Assembly: GCA_960531495.1 (NCBI GenBank) | Contig: OY482865.1 | Location: 14,835,787 to 14,899,786, forward strand | Direction of reading: 5' to 3' | Source: Zeus faber | Lineage: Eukaryota; Chordata; Actinopteri; Zeiformes; Zeidae | DNA length: 64,000 bases | Part shown: positions 1 to 14,086 of the stretch, piece after piece | How the letters are laid out: each line of letters opens with the position of its first letter | Numbering within the stretch: position 1 is the first letter of the stretch | Notes under the pieces: generated by a model | The model's database searches: none | What the model saw: the letters and a program-made list of their open reading frames with translations, nothing else | Told to the model about the DNA's origin: nothing | Program-made: the position numbers and the translations under genes

Positions 1-2217
<2,217 letters not shown>

Positions 2218-3669
2218 TCTTTCTGTTGTATCTGAATTCGATGACGGCTACATAAATGGTTACAGGCATATCTGCACAGCACCTACCTAGCATGATTTTT
2301 ATTTATTTTTTTTGATAGCTAGCGAATGTTTTTGAGCAGAAGGCTCAGAGTAGTCTAGTAATGGATCAATCTCCTGAGCGGATGTTCCACCAACAGGTAA
2401 GCACTCAAGATTACGTTGATCGCAGGTCAAAGATAATCAAAGCTTATCTAGAATCATTCATTTCCTTTAGATGTCCAGGTTAGGAGCTGCCTGTCTACTA
2501 TGTCAATCGTGTGTTCGTGTGCGCGTGTGTGCGCGCGCAAGATCCTGTCTGGGAATCCATTACCGTAGAGCTGTGTGTGATACAGTTACTAGTAACCAAC
2601 CCCTGTGTCCGGAGAATAGGGCTCTGGACACACACACACGTGCACATTGGAATGTTTAGTATGTCTGCGACTGGATAAGACTTAAATATTACATGAAACC
2701 ATTGGACCATGCCAAATGAAGTGTCAAAGCTTGCCTTTCTCTTCCTCCACGCCGGTTTCATTCTGCCATCGTATCGCGCACGTTTTGTTTTTCCTTGTAG
2801 TTTGCAGTTAGTTATATTTTCCAGGTGGGAATTGGTATTTACGTCGATTTTTCAACTTTGCGAAACTTCGCCCGCCTTCCTTTTTTTCTGTCCATTTCTT
2901 TCCTTTTTTTTTCCCCCTCAGCATATCCTTTATGCATTATTTTTGATCCGTCGCTCCATCACTGTTGGTCTGTCTCTCTCCAATACTTTTTTTTTTTTTT
3001 TTTTTCTCCCGTTATCCTGTTCATTTGCTTCGTGACGAGGTCTGTAGTGAAAGCCTGTGGCCCGGGGCTCGGTGTGCTCTGACCCCCACCGCCCCTTCCA
3101 CCACCAGACGGAACATCAGATGGAGAACAATGTGGGCGGAGGCGGGCCGACGACACTGCGACGCTCGCGCGGTTCGATCGCTTTCTCGCTTTCAGCCTCC
3201 CCTCAATTTTATACGACGATATCCATCGTGTCTCTCTTTCCTGAAGGTGATTAAAGATTTTAACGTTGTACCTGTTTGACCAGACCTCAAAACAACATAA
3301 GACATAAATAAAACATCCGACACTGAGGGGAAGTGAAGGTAAAAGGGAACTACACTAAGCACCATCATCATCGAACAGATGAAGTCAAACCTGATGAAGT
3401 GTCCTTTAGCCGCTTCTAACGCAATCACCGCAAAGAAACGTTTTAATGACCTCCTTCAGCTGTCGTCTTTGTCAGAGCTGGGGCAAGGGATTCGTTGATG
3501 CTGGTATCCTCTGCCTCTGCGGTTCCAGCGTATGGACAGTATTGGAAGCAGAATATCAATTTTTACAAATAGTCTCTGAAGGGCCAGATGTGATGCTGTA
3601 TGTTACATGGCTGTCCTGCGGCCGAAATGGCATACTACATGTTCATACCACCGTCCAGCGTACAGGTAC
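2218..3669. other. intronic sequence without recognised genes
   Basis: No gene seen. It contains T-runs at 2907-2918 and 2987-3006 and a CpG-rich patch around 3057-3190. A short alternating GT/GC patch lies at 2513-2540. Confidence 0.5.
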
Positions 3670-3737
3670 TCCTCACTTAGCGACCGAGTTCCGTTCCTAG
3701 GACCAGGTCGTTCAGCGACTTGGTCGATAAGCGAGGA
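3670..3737. repeat. imperfect inverted repeat, MITE-like
   Basis: The 19-bp arm at 3670-3688 (TCCTCACTTAGCGACCGAG) pairs with 3719-3737 read in reverse complement (TCCTCGCTTATCGACCAAG), 16 of 19 matching, around a 30-nt spacer. Similar 'cttagcgaccgagt' sequences recur in fish genomes as I remember them. The family is not certain. Confidence 0.5.
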
Positions 3738-4061
3738 CCCTTGTTATGTCGCGGTAAAGGGGCGTGGCCATTGTGAACGCTAGTGTAGTGAATACTGACA
3801 GACTGCGGGAACGAGACTGAGAACAGTGATGAAATAAGATATATACAGTGTATATAGTATAAATAGTGTATATAGTATATTAAGGGTGATGCCAGATGAG
3901 ATCCTGGTACCATTATGGGTTGGGACATGGAAAACATGTTTATATACCAACTTTGTCTACTATATGGTATGCAACTCTGCTATTTTGGATGCGGCATACG
4001 TCTTATCTACGTGTCAGTGAATTACATAGTCATCGAAGTTCTATCATGGTTATCATGGCTA

Positions 4062-4420
4062 TTAGGGATGGGCATTGACATTTTTGCTATTGGTCGACAA
4101 CTAACAATTATTTCAGTCGAGTAGTCAGTCTTCCATAGTTCTAATATACCATATATTAAAAAAAAAAAACTCTTTCATTCATAATATATATTTGTGTAAT
4201 TAATATAAAAAGTATAATTAATTGCTAATAACATTTAAATCAATGGCATTTCAAATTAAACAATTAACTGAACGAGCTGCGGGAGAGCAAAGTCAAGCTG
4301 TGACCTCGCGGGAAGTTCTCTCGATCGCAGCGCTTTCTGCTCCGGCGTTCTCTACCGTGTTCTCAGCGAGAACACCGGCGTGAACACAGATCCAACATGG
4401 CGGCGCCCTGCTGAGGATTG
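4062..4420 (+). mobile_element. degenerate hAT-like 5' end, uncertain extent
   Basis: It begins TAGGGATGGGCATTGAC and then AT-rich sequence with TCGAC/GTCGA motifs, like other hAT-type ends in this window. An AT-rich part (4140-4270) passes sharply into a CpG-rich part (4275-4410) with a CCAACATGGCGGCGCC site. No transposase remains. I could not place the other end, so the right boundary is a guess. Confidence 0.4.
4392..4407 (+). promoter_or_regulatory. YY1-like motif
   Basis: CCAACATGGCGGCGCC resembles the YY1 core promoter motif (AAnATGGCGGC). It lies in a CpG-rich stretch inside the putative hAT-like sequence and could be a relic transposon promoter. Confidence 0.4.
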
Positions 4421-4759
4421 TTTTACTGTCCCATTTGTCTGGGGTTCAGACTTTTGGATCCACCCACGCCACCGAGTTGATGATTCTGTGTGGTGTCAGG
4501 CTCCTTGAGGGATGGCTGTACGTTCACGCTGCAAGCGCCTCGCGGAGGAAGGGTTTTATGTGCGACGTGCGACTGCAGCTTTTCCTATTAAATAGCCTAC
4601 ACGCCTTCAAATTCCATTTTGTTATCCTACAAGAATGTCCATTTCTCAAATGTTACTATAAATCTTTGATCGAGGAATATAGCATGCATTTTGTATTCTT
4701 TATATCATAAGTTATATATAGCTCTTGTTATCAATTAATCATGATATGTGTACTGTAAG

Positions 4760-6065
4760 TGAAGAAGAACAAATACCCCTTCAACTGCAAAAAGCAGGAA
4801 TTATGTATTCACTGCATTGGGGTGTCAGTTTCACTGAATTTGACAACTGCGACACAAAATTTGACGAAGATTTCCAATGTTAATAATATCTTAAAATAAA
4901 AAAAATATTCAACCAATACTTAATTGTTAAATAAAAGCTTAAATGGTATGCTACATTCACACATGGTACATTCTTCCTTTAAACATGGTAGTGAATGGAA
5001 AATATGATTAGATTCTCACCCAGTAACTGAATTTAATTCCAATAAGTAACCAGTATTATCTTTCAAGACTAAACTTTGCAACAAACCAAAAATTCAGAAA
5101 AAATCGTTCCAGAATTAAGCAAGTTTTGTAGAGCAGTCTGCATAGTCTATATGCATGCTTGGGTCTAGGGAAATGCACACCTGCACAGCACTCAACTGGC
5201 GTCTAGATAGAACTGCTGTGATTCCTCCAGACAGACGTCAATTTTCCCGTTCATTGGCCTGCCACTCATTCTCGGACATTCTCCTAATTATTATAGTTTC
5301 AACTTGAAATATTATTACCCGTTATTCAAAGTTATCCAAGGGGGCGGGGGGGGGGGGTGTCATCCTGTCTCTTGTAGCTCACTGTAATCATCCTGAACAC
5401 ACACAAGTTATTTTAAATGATTGGCACCTCTTTCCTGAGCTGTATTTTCTTCCTCGGTGCTTATTTGGAGACACCCTGTCTAACGCTGCTCGATGATCAA
5501 GATACACGGAAGCGTTCCAGAGTCGCTCAGCATAAGTGGACCTTGAAACCATTAAGTCTGACAAATGGGACATTTTTCGGGGATGAAGACAACTTTGTTG
5601 TTTAAGAAGGTTTTTTTTTTAACACCCGAACGACAAGGTTTTTTGGGTTTCTTTTGTTTGTTATTTGATTTCGTTTTGTTTTTTTACAAGGGCCATGATG
5701 GGTCACATCTCATATGGTTCCACACTGATTGCATGCAATCAGTCAGTTTTAAATATTTCAAGTTCCTTTCCTCTCGCGCGTCTTCAATCATGTTTTCAGC
5801 CAAATAAGTTCATTTATCCTTAGGTAGTTGAAAGTAGTTAAAAAGGTTGTCTGGGACGCCTTCTCTGACTGCATCCATCAAAATGATTTCCTTATGAACT
5901 GCTGCCATTTGTTTTTCCTTGTTACAGTCTACTGTACCAACCACTTGTGCGCAACAACAAACAGACAAGAGATCGATCAAACCGCCGAGATCTGCATTAG
6001 CCGGAGTTGTTTGGCGAACTTGAGACAAACTGATCTCCCTACGCATCCAATGAAAATGCCCGTGG
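4760..6065. other. intronic sequence without recognised genes
   Basis: AT-rich, with a 13-bp G-run near 5346-5358. A 162-codon open frame on the minus strand (5810-6298) overlaps the first copy of the 80-bp dispersed repeat. It has no recognisable domain and I do not call it a gene. Confidence 0.45.
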
Positions 6066-6145
6066 GCACAGGCCATCGCTTCTTGTACAAGGTACCCCGT
6101 TAACTTTTCACGGGGTTTATTCAAGTGCAAGGCGTGAGCTGTGTC
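6066..6145 (-). repeat. 80-bp dispersed direct repeat, copy 1
   Basis: This 80-bp block matches 6871-6950 over its whole length with about five substitutions and no gap. On the minus strand it contains AATAAACCCCGTG followed by a CCCCGTGAAAAGTTAACGGGG stem-like segment. An AATAAA next to a stable stem suggests a retroelement terminal region, but this is inference. Confidence 0.8.
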
Positions 6146-6870
6146 ACAGCATTGTTTATAGCTTGTTGGCCCAATAGTAGTGATCCAGCGTCTTGCTTTT
6201 GCCTGGAGGCAGGATGTTGAACGGCGTGCCTGTATATTTATGCTGTCGTCTGATTTCGGTTGAGCGATTTTCCTTCTAATGGAAGAACATACAGTCAAAC
6301 ACCCGGTGGTAGTACAATTATTCTGGATACCCCATTTCTTAAATCTTCACAAACTGGTCCTTTGGGAGCCGAAGTTCTTGAGTAGGTACTAGCCATTAAT
6401 TATGGTATTGATTACTCGTCATCCATTACCAATTATCGGCACTTATTTGACTTTGTGCATGCATGAAACATGTTTTTATTTGTTTTTGTACACATCCCTA
6501 TTTATGTGTGTGGTCATGTGCATGTGTATCCATGTGTGCCATTGGCTAGCCACATTGGCTCCCCTCATTTTATGCTCGCACCATATGTTACATAATTGGT
6601 TGTAACATTCCCGCACATTCTTCCAGCCATAGCGTAATTCGTGGTGCGGAGTCAGCAGCTGCAATGCCTTTCCATCAATCCGCCGTCCCTGGTCTTTAAC
6701 CTCGTACCCGTGGCCAATGCCGTGCATGGCCAATGGCGCCCGCTCTCAACTATGTAGACTACTCTAATGCACGTCACTGATTGATGATTGATACAGCAGA
6801 CATTTGAAATGCACAAGAGGGGGCAGACATGAATGTATCCCCATAAATTGTCTTATTTTTGTTTGTTTAG

Positions 6871-6950
6871 GCACAGGCAATCGCTTCTTGTACCATGTAC
6901 CCCGTTAGCTTTTCACGGGGTTTATTCAAGTGCAAGGCGTGAGCTTTGTC
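6871..6950 (-). repeat. 80-bp dispersed direct repeat, copy 2
   Basis: Second copy of the block at 6066-6145, same orientation, 725 bp downstream. The flanks of the two copies do not match each other, so this is either two insertions or the relics of two terminal repeats. Confidence 0.8.
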
Positions 6951-7709
6951 TACTATAGTTTTAGTTTTTAATTCAAACCTGAATGGTTTCTTTCCCCAGG
7001 AAGCCGTTCGCCATTTATAGAAGAGACACAGCTACTCTTTCAAACGAAAGGCCTTATGAAGATTGTGGTCGGCACAGTAGTGTGTTATTGACAAAGAACC
7101 GTTTAGCAGATTGTATCTTCCAGATTGTTCGACATTGTCTTATTACCTCCACTGACACTGCCATCCCGCAACCCTCAACTCGCCCTTGGTCAGAAAGTCG
7201 ATCGTCCCATTTCCGAACAGAAGCCGTGTTTTGTCTGTTTTTCTTGCCCCGCCGTTGTGTTCTATTTCTGTATTCCGCCTCTTCCCTCGGTCTCTTCCAA
7301 GTTGCAACACACGCATCCAGATGCCGCTGATGAGAAGTATCTGCTCTTCCTGGAGTCCTCAAGGGCCTTTATTGTATAGGAGGATGAGGACCTCTACATG
7401 GAGAGTTTGTTTGAGGGGAAAACAAACTCGTTGCCGTTCCCGTGCGCTCACTCTCCCTCCTGCCCTTTATGTCCCTAGTCTACTCATTATGGAGGTGTGT
7501 TGAGAGGCATGCCCTTGTTTTTGACACTCAAGTCATTTCTGATTTTTTTATTTTTTTGTTTTTTTTCTTTAGTCCCCCATGCTGGCTAGAGAAAAGGCGA
7601 TTGAGAGATTTGAAAGGGGCGCTTGCAGCACACATTGCAGGGTAGTGTGGATACGCGCTGATAGCGTTATGTATGATAATTATTTTTATTAGGATGCAGG
7701 CTTGCCCAC
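6951..7709. other. intronic sequence without recognised genes
   Basis: No gene seen. A 115-codon + frame (6983-7330) and a 102-codon minus frame overlap each other and show no domain. T-rich at 7537-7570. Confidence 0.45.
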
Positions 7710-8315
7710 TAGGGCTCAGCGATTTGGGAAAATAATCAAATTGCAATTTTTTGAGAACAAGATTGAGATTTAGTGTGCAATTTTAATTTCAAGTTACTTA
7801 TCTTGATATTATTAATTATTGACCAACACAACATTGAATGGAGTCAACATATAAACTGCGCTTTCCTGTAGGCCAGTCCAATGTGTTATGATGAAATGAG
7901 ATGAATTGCTATGAATAAACGTCTCTTTTTTTACCCTACCTGAATTGTAAAAAGAAAAACCTTCAGTCACAGTATAATATTGACTGATTGCTTTAACGTC
8001 AAGTTTTGTAATTGTTCTAATCTGGGAATTAACATTGGAAAAATATGTAGTGTCAGCAGAATAATTTTTTGTTTTTTAATAAAAATGTCATGTGCCTACG
8101 TCCACATACATTCTCTTTGTACCCACAAGTGAATGAGTTTTTCCGTGCGCTCAGGGACGGCTTTATGCTCATTATATTAAAATAAGGTAAAAACCACAAA
8201 AGCCCTGTTTGTTAGATTGTGTAACATTAAAAAAAGAATAATAAATATCGCAGCCTTTGCAATTAGAAAATTGCGTTGCGATGTCTGTTTGAGTTTGATT
8301 AATCGTTCAGCCTTA
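7710..8315. mobile_element. non-autonomous hAT element (MITE), 606 bp
   Basis: The left end reads TAGGGCTCAGCGATT and the right end AATCGTTCAGCCTTA, imperfect inverted repeats of the hAT type. The flanks CTTGCCCAC (7701-7709) and CTTGCCAC (8316-8323) look like the 8-bp hAT target-site duplication with one inserted C. The interior is AT-rich with TTGCAATT motifs typical of this fish family and no transposase. A minus-strand open frame of 124 codons (8177-8551) runs across the boundary and is not coding. Confidence 0.8.
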
Positions 8316-11300
8316 CTTGCCACAAATAAATACTCTGAAGAATAGACGCATGCGTGTGAAAGCCTGATTGGGAAATCCTTATTGTAGAAGTAAAATGGAT
8401 TAAATTCCATAAAAGTGTCCCTTTTCATTGCTGAATAGAGGCTTATTGGTTTTGGTCTGATACCTCTCAACTGCAGGTTAGGGCTAACCCTAACCCTACG
8501 GAGGGTAAGATGAAACAAAACATTCAATTGCTGTGGGGAAGGATATTTCAAATGTCATTCTTTGTTGATATTATTTGTGTGATTCTTCCCTCACTGTAGC
8601 TCATCATCTTGCTTTCAGCTTCGGAGCTGAAAAGCATTTGCTGCCGTTTACATGATGCCACACTCTTTCCAGACCATTTTGATTGGCTAGCTGGGCTGCC
8701 ACTGGCCTCATCGGGTTTGCGGCGGAAAATAATTTGTGGCCTGCGAAAACAAATTCTTTGTGTAGTTTGATGGGAAATGTGCACACACTGTCGTGTGTCA
8801 CATTCACTGCCATCTTATGTAAGCCAGCATATGGATGGGAATCAGAGGTGTATTTTAGAGGCTTTCTCTTGCACGCTGTTGACTGTGTTTAGACACCCAT
8901 TCCTGAAATCTTTCCTTACTACTTGTTGATGCAAGGTCTTTGTTGTACCTCTTGGGTGAGTAATCATTCTGTATTTAGTCATTGTAGTCGACACAGTATT
9001 CATTACAGTATACACAGTATGCATCAGTAATCTTGAATTTATAAAAACGATATAGACAGTTTATATAATCCTCTTATATTGTGTTCCTTGACCGTTCTCT
9101 TTCGCCTGCGGCCCTCCTTTTGAAACCCCGGGAGACCTTTGTTCTGTTTGGATAAATTAAGTTATGTGGAGTGAAAATCGCTTCATATCTAACCGGCTCC
9201 TGGCAGCCTCCAGCTTGCAATCTCTACGAGTTGCTGCTGGGTTTATGACAACGCCGAGTGCCTCTCCAATAGCTCGCCCGCGCTGCTTTTCCTCACTTCA
9301 ACCCTGGCCCCTGCCTGACAACACTCTCCAACCAGCCTAGCAACCAGCCAATGCCTCTCTGCTTGACAACCGCTCCGCAAGTGACAAAAAGCCATGTTGA
9401 GAAACGTCCCTCTCATCCTCTTTTTTTTTTTTCTTCCCTTTCCTCGTTTCTGTCCGTCTGTCATCATAGGGAAGGGTGTTGGACGCCAGAAATGGCTTTT
9501 TGAGTGACATGGGATGGCTATGCCACTGGCCGTGTCAAATGGCGATGGGGGACGTAAAATGAGGTAGAGACGGATGATGGCCGGGCTGTGATTGTGCCGT
9601 GCCCTGTCGATCTCCCTCGCCAGCTTTTGTTAATCAATCTAAATCTCTCATTTCCTTCTTATTTTCAGGCTTCATCCTTGAGGTCATTGAAGGTTGTATT
9701 ACTTTGGTATGAGCTTTTGTGTGAAAATGATTTGTATTTGAGAAAATTATCACAATTATTGGGGGGGAAAAAATTCCATATAAAAATTAACTGCATTCAA
9801 TGTGTAGTTTATTTGTCTGAAAGACAATGATTCAAGCAATATTTGGATGTTTGAAAGCCCAACATATTCAGTTTAAATCCATAGTAATTAGTTTTTAATC
9901 CTCACCAACACTGCTCGAAGGCTTGGCTGCTCTCTTGCTAGCCTTTCCACAATGGAAGGGAGTCCCAACAGTTTGAGAGTGAGAACTGTCCTTGCAGTGG
10001 AGGGGTGGGGAATGATACAGTCGGAAGGTTAACTCGGTTTAGTTGACGACCGACAACTCAGCCATGCTGGAACATTTTTAACTGCACAGTCGGAGGGAGC
10101 CTGATTTGCAACTGTGTTAAAATGTTGTTGTTTTTTTGTACCAGACAGCGCACAAATAGGAGCAAAAACCTAAGCTTAATTTTCTTTTTTTTTCCGTTTC
10201 CTTGCTGCCACGTTGCCTTAACCTCGTGACTACCGGCGAGCAGCTAGCTGTTATGGCATATGAGCAAAGGTGTATGTTTTAACAAATCCATGGGGGGGTA
10301 ATGCTGCCATTTTGAGGGGTAGTGTGGTTTAATGCCCTCTCCAACCGTTTTGAGCAACCTTACTGTCAGCGTGCTCAATGTGGGTTGACAGCTCCCGCTA
10401 AGCTTTCTCTACTTCGGGCAGTGATTTTGAAGATTTGGGCTTTTACCTCTCATTGCTTTCAAATACCCTGGGGGCTCGTAAAAGATGGGTGTCTCAAATC
10501 CGAGCCCAGTCTACCACTACCAGAACTCAGTGGAGGAATGCTTAGAAACTAAATGTAATTTCAATTCGGAGGTCTTTGAATCAGTTATTTAGAAATGTAT
10601 TATTATTTTATTTTTTATTTATTTTTACCTAATGCCTATGCTCAACTGTGAGAGTTCATGATAAATGTTTTAATAATTGTCTCTCTAACTTTAGTAGCCA
10701 CGCGCCAAGGCTGCTGCGAGGTTTGTTTATATGCTTATGATGTGTATTTTGAGCACAAAGATCAGACCTTCCACAGTGTATTTGTTATTCAACGTCCCCT
10801 CCCTCACACGGCCCAGGCAGGGAAAATTATATGCAGTATTAGCAATATTACAAATGTAGCTCAATAGCCATCGACCCGCTCACAGTGTTGTACCCTTCTT
10901 AAAATTTGATTGATTGCTGTTATTGCGGTTATTGATTTGAATAACTGCGGTGTTAAGGTACAATACAGTGCTGCATTCTCACTCATCCGGCTGGTAAGCA
11001 ACGCATATGCAGTCGTCGTGGGGGGGGAATCTCAAAAGTAACTCCACCAGAATTTTGAGTTATATCTGCTATCTAATTTTCTTTGTAAAACAGGACAGTC
11101 CTTGGTATACCCCGGATGAGGAAACGGCCGTTTATATGTATATTTGCTGGATCTCCACACTTCTTGTCCCCAATTTGTCCAGCGCTGAACTGTCGAGTCT
11201 AATGGGTACACTAATAATTTTGACTGTTCATAGGTTCCCATAGCCTGGTTCCACCAGCCTGCCTTTTGCTGCGAGCGTTTGGCTGAAGGTGTTGTCTGTC

Positions 11301-11540
11301 AAAGCATGGATTCAAATCAATCAGATTATTCAAACAGTATATCCGTTGAATATCTGCCGCTGAAAAAAAATAGCATTCTTATTCGGGAACATCTTCCTTG
11401 TGGCAAAAGGGGCAAGCTGATAAATCAAGCTCTTTCCGAATCCCAGTCAAAATAACATCGAAAACCTAACATCGATCGGGGGAGATTGACTGTGGCCAAA
11501 CAGTAGATGGTCATTACATGGCCAGGGGTCTTTCATTACT
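8316..11540. other. intronic sequence without recognised genes
   Basis: No exon or transposon recognised. There is a short telomere-like CTAACCCTAACCCTAC at 8484-8500, T-runs near 9420 and 10180, and open frames below 81 codons only. Confidence 0.45.
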
Positions 11541-11544
11541 CCAG

Positions 11545-12662
11545 GTCAGTTCAAGCCATTAGTCGACTAATCGATCCACCTTTATGCTATTAATAAAATT
11601 AATTAAATATGTTTTGGGGGCATCAGAAAATGGTTTGAGTTCCAGGTCTCAGAAAGAATGTTAGACCTAATGTTGTTAACACTGCTACATTAAATAGGTG
11701 GATAATTTCAAAACCTAATAAGCAGCCAGCCTTTGAAATATACATTTTATTTACAATCGATGCCGCCTGTTAATTACACCGGTTAAACATTGCATCAATG
11801 AACGTTATTAAGCCCTATTAATATTTCATTATTGTGCACATTTAAATTACGTATTGACATAATTTCAACCGAAATGTGGCGCACGGAGGATCGTTTTCTC
11901 AGTGTCGGCGTCCCCTAATTAGGGTCCTCTCGTCGGGCGCATTTCCCGCGGCCACGGACTCAGTTACTCGCTGCGCCTTCCCCGTCCCGATCCCGGTTCC
12001 CCGTCCGGGATCCCCATCCTGGGCAGCCGCCTGCTTTACAGCGCCCCTCCACCCGACCTCGCCGTTTCCCAGAGCCACGGACTTGCTTACTCGCGGCACA
12101 TTTAAATTATGATTTGATTATTGAAGATTGTGATTAACGGTTTCAAATGGTACTTATAGTAGACACAATATTTTTGGGGAGTTTTAGACTAGTCTATAAG
12201 TTTAAACTTCCATTTAAACATCAGGGAAATTAATCGTTAGGAACATCCCTATTCTGAATGTGTCGGAACAACCGGGACTGAGAGGACTGAACATTTTGTT
12301 AATTCATCAATGACGCCAACACAATAACTTAGAAGCAGCCTTTAAAATAGGACTATAATTCATAAGCGCTGCGCAGCACACGCACATGATGCAAGCGGCC
12401 TGTTAATTATGAATGGAACAACCAGCAAAGATACTAAAGATTTATCTTTTTTCAAATTAAAAGCCCTCTTGCATTTCGTACAAGAGTCCAGCCGTATACT
12501 GTAGGGACTAAGGTTCATTTTGGCAAGGCGCAGCTCCTGAATGGAGTTTTTTTTTTTTTTCTTTTTTTTTTTTCCAGCATCCAACCGACCAATGAAAAAC
12601 TTAGTTGACTAAGACTCTTAAGTCAACTAACGTTTGGTCGACTATTGGGGGGGCAGCCCTAG
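11545..12662. mobile_element. composite hAT-like MITE region
   Basis: The left part has TTAGTCGACTAATCGAT. The right end is TGGTCGACTATT, a G-run and GGCAGCCCTA (to 12661), a hAT-like terminus. An internal end reads AATCGTTAGGAACATCCCTA near 12230-12250. Two related blocks (about 11725-11775 and 12330-12420, each with GCAGCC.GCCTTT and GCCTGTTAATTA) suggest that one copy has inserted into another or that the unit is duplicated. A GC-rich island at 11876-12105 sits inside. Confidence 0.55.
11876..12105. other. GC-rich island inside AT-rich repeat
   Basis: About 230 bp of CpG- and CCCG-rich DNA with sharp borders inside AT-rich hAT-like sequence. It contains two similar units with GCCACGGACT...TACTCGC (around 11951-11975 and 12074-12095), so it has an internal direct repeat. 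It could be a relic promoter or captured DNA. Confidence 0.6.
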
Positions 12663-13611
12663 CAGACTGTTCGATTCTCATCATAGGTCACTGGGGAGAA
12701 AAGACAGATTTGTCTTCACAGTAGTCCACTTCAAAAGTCCAGAACAGTCAGTTGAAAGCCCCCCTGCCCCAACATGGGGCCTGTCTGCAATGGATTGCTT
12801 CAGTTAGGTCTTCAGCGATAGGTCACACAGCTTTGATTGACTAACTATCGACTTTTGTTTTTCTTTTTTTCTTATCATTTTTTTTTTTTTTTTTCACGGT
12901 CTGAAGGCTTTGTAAGTCTTTACTCAGCCCTCGGTGCTTCTGATGAAAGCTAAATCTCTACATTTCCTCTTTGCGCTCGCTGTAATGCACCAAAGCCTCG
13001 ACATAAGTCTCACAATATTCTTTAGTATTTTGATGATCATTCTGTGATTCCTTAAAGCATATAGATAATTGCTTCTCTAATGTGTGTACTAACCATCTGA
13101 TCCCTGCTTCATCAAGAGAAACTTCAACTATTACAGAATATATATTAACCACAATAATAATTCACTGTTTCATATCTATTAACATAGCTATGGGGCAGCT
13201 TTTTAAATCGTATTATTTTGTGTTCTTGGCGGATGGTTTAGTTGACACATTATCAACATCTCTGAGCTGGGTGTTCATATACTAACTTCCCCTGTTCCCC
13301 CACAGCAGGAAGCCAGGGAACATACTGTAAGTTTTTGTTTTTTTTCTTGGAAGACAGCAAATTCCACAAAATAATAACACTTAAAAGACTTGATAGGAAG
13401 CATTGTAAATGTTTTTTTTTTTTTTTTATCTCTCGCCAGCCTGAGATGGAATCATATCTGGCCTTATCAGACTCCGGACTTGCCTTGGTCTCCTTGTTCC
13501 TATTCCTCCGTGTGTCTCATCACGCTAGCCCTCTCTGCAATCCCACACCTTAAACACTATTACCTCATCACAAAAATGTGACCGTAATGGCAACATATAA
13601 AGAGTTGGTAA
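12663..13611. other. intronic sequence without recognised genes
   Basis: AT-rich, with T-runs near 12880-12894 and 13410-13426. No exon or transposon recognised. Confidence 0.45.
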
Positions 13612-14086
13612 TAGAGATGCACCGATCGATCGGCCACTTTTCAGCTTGATCAGCCATGACCGGTGACGGCCGATGAGATATTTCAAATTCTGTGCCGGGC
13701 AAATTTACAAGACCGATATTGTGCTCACGTACTCGTAAAAATGTTCCGATACACAAACCCGATACCAACGTAATGTTACGTATTTGACGCTGAAAGATTG
13801 AAAGAAAGAAAATGACGGCTGTTTATTGGATAAATATTTTGCAGACTGTATTTATGGCTCCCGCTGCAGCAGAGCGTTTGCTCTCGTTTTCATGGTGCAC
13901 AAGCTCCGATCGTGATTGAAAAGTCAAGGGTCACGGATATGAACTCAAAACGATCGGACAACAATGTAAAAGTTATTTTGTTTTATTACGAACATACAAT
14001 TGTATGAAAATCGGCATCGGCAGGTCAGATGTTTTAATGGTCGGAAATTGGAATCGGCCAAGAAAATTGCGTGCGGTGCATCTTTA
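13612..14086. mobile_element. non-autonomous hAT element (MITE), 475 bp, with TSD
   Basis: The left terminus is TAGAGATGCACCGATCGATC and the right ends ...GTGCGGTGCATCTTTA, inverted repeats of a common fish hAT family. The 8-bp flanks GTTGGTAA (13604-13611) and GTTTGTAA (14087-14094) match at 7 of 8 positions, as expected for a hAT target-site duplication. The interior has repeated ATCGGC/GCCGAT motifs and no transposase frame, so it depended on a relative for movement. Confidence 0.87.

Noticed and set aside
5810-6298. 162-codon minus-strand frame
   Set aside because: No domain, overlaps a dispersed repeat and has an opposing frame; not enough for a gene call.
8484-8500. Telomere-like CTAACCCTAACCCTAC
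   Set aside because: Only about two units; chance is likely.
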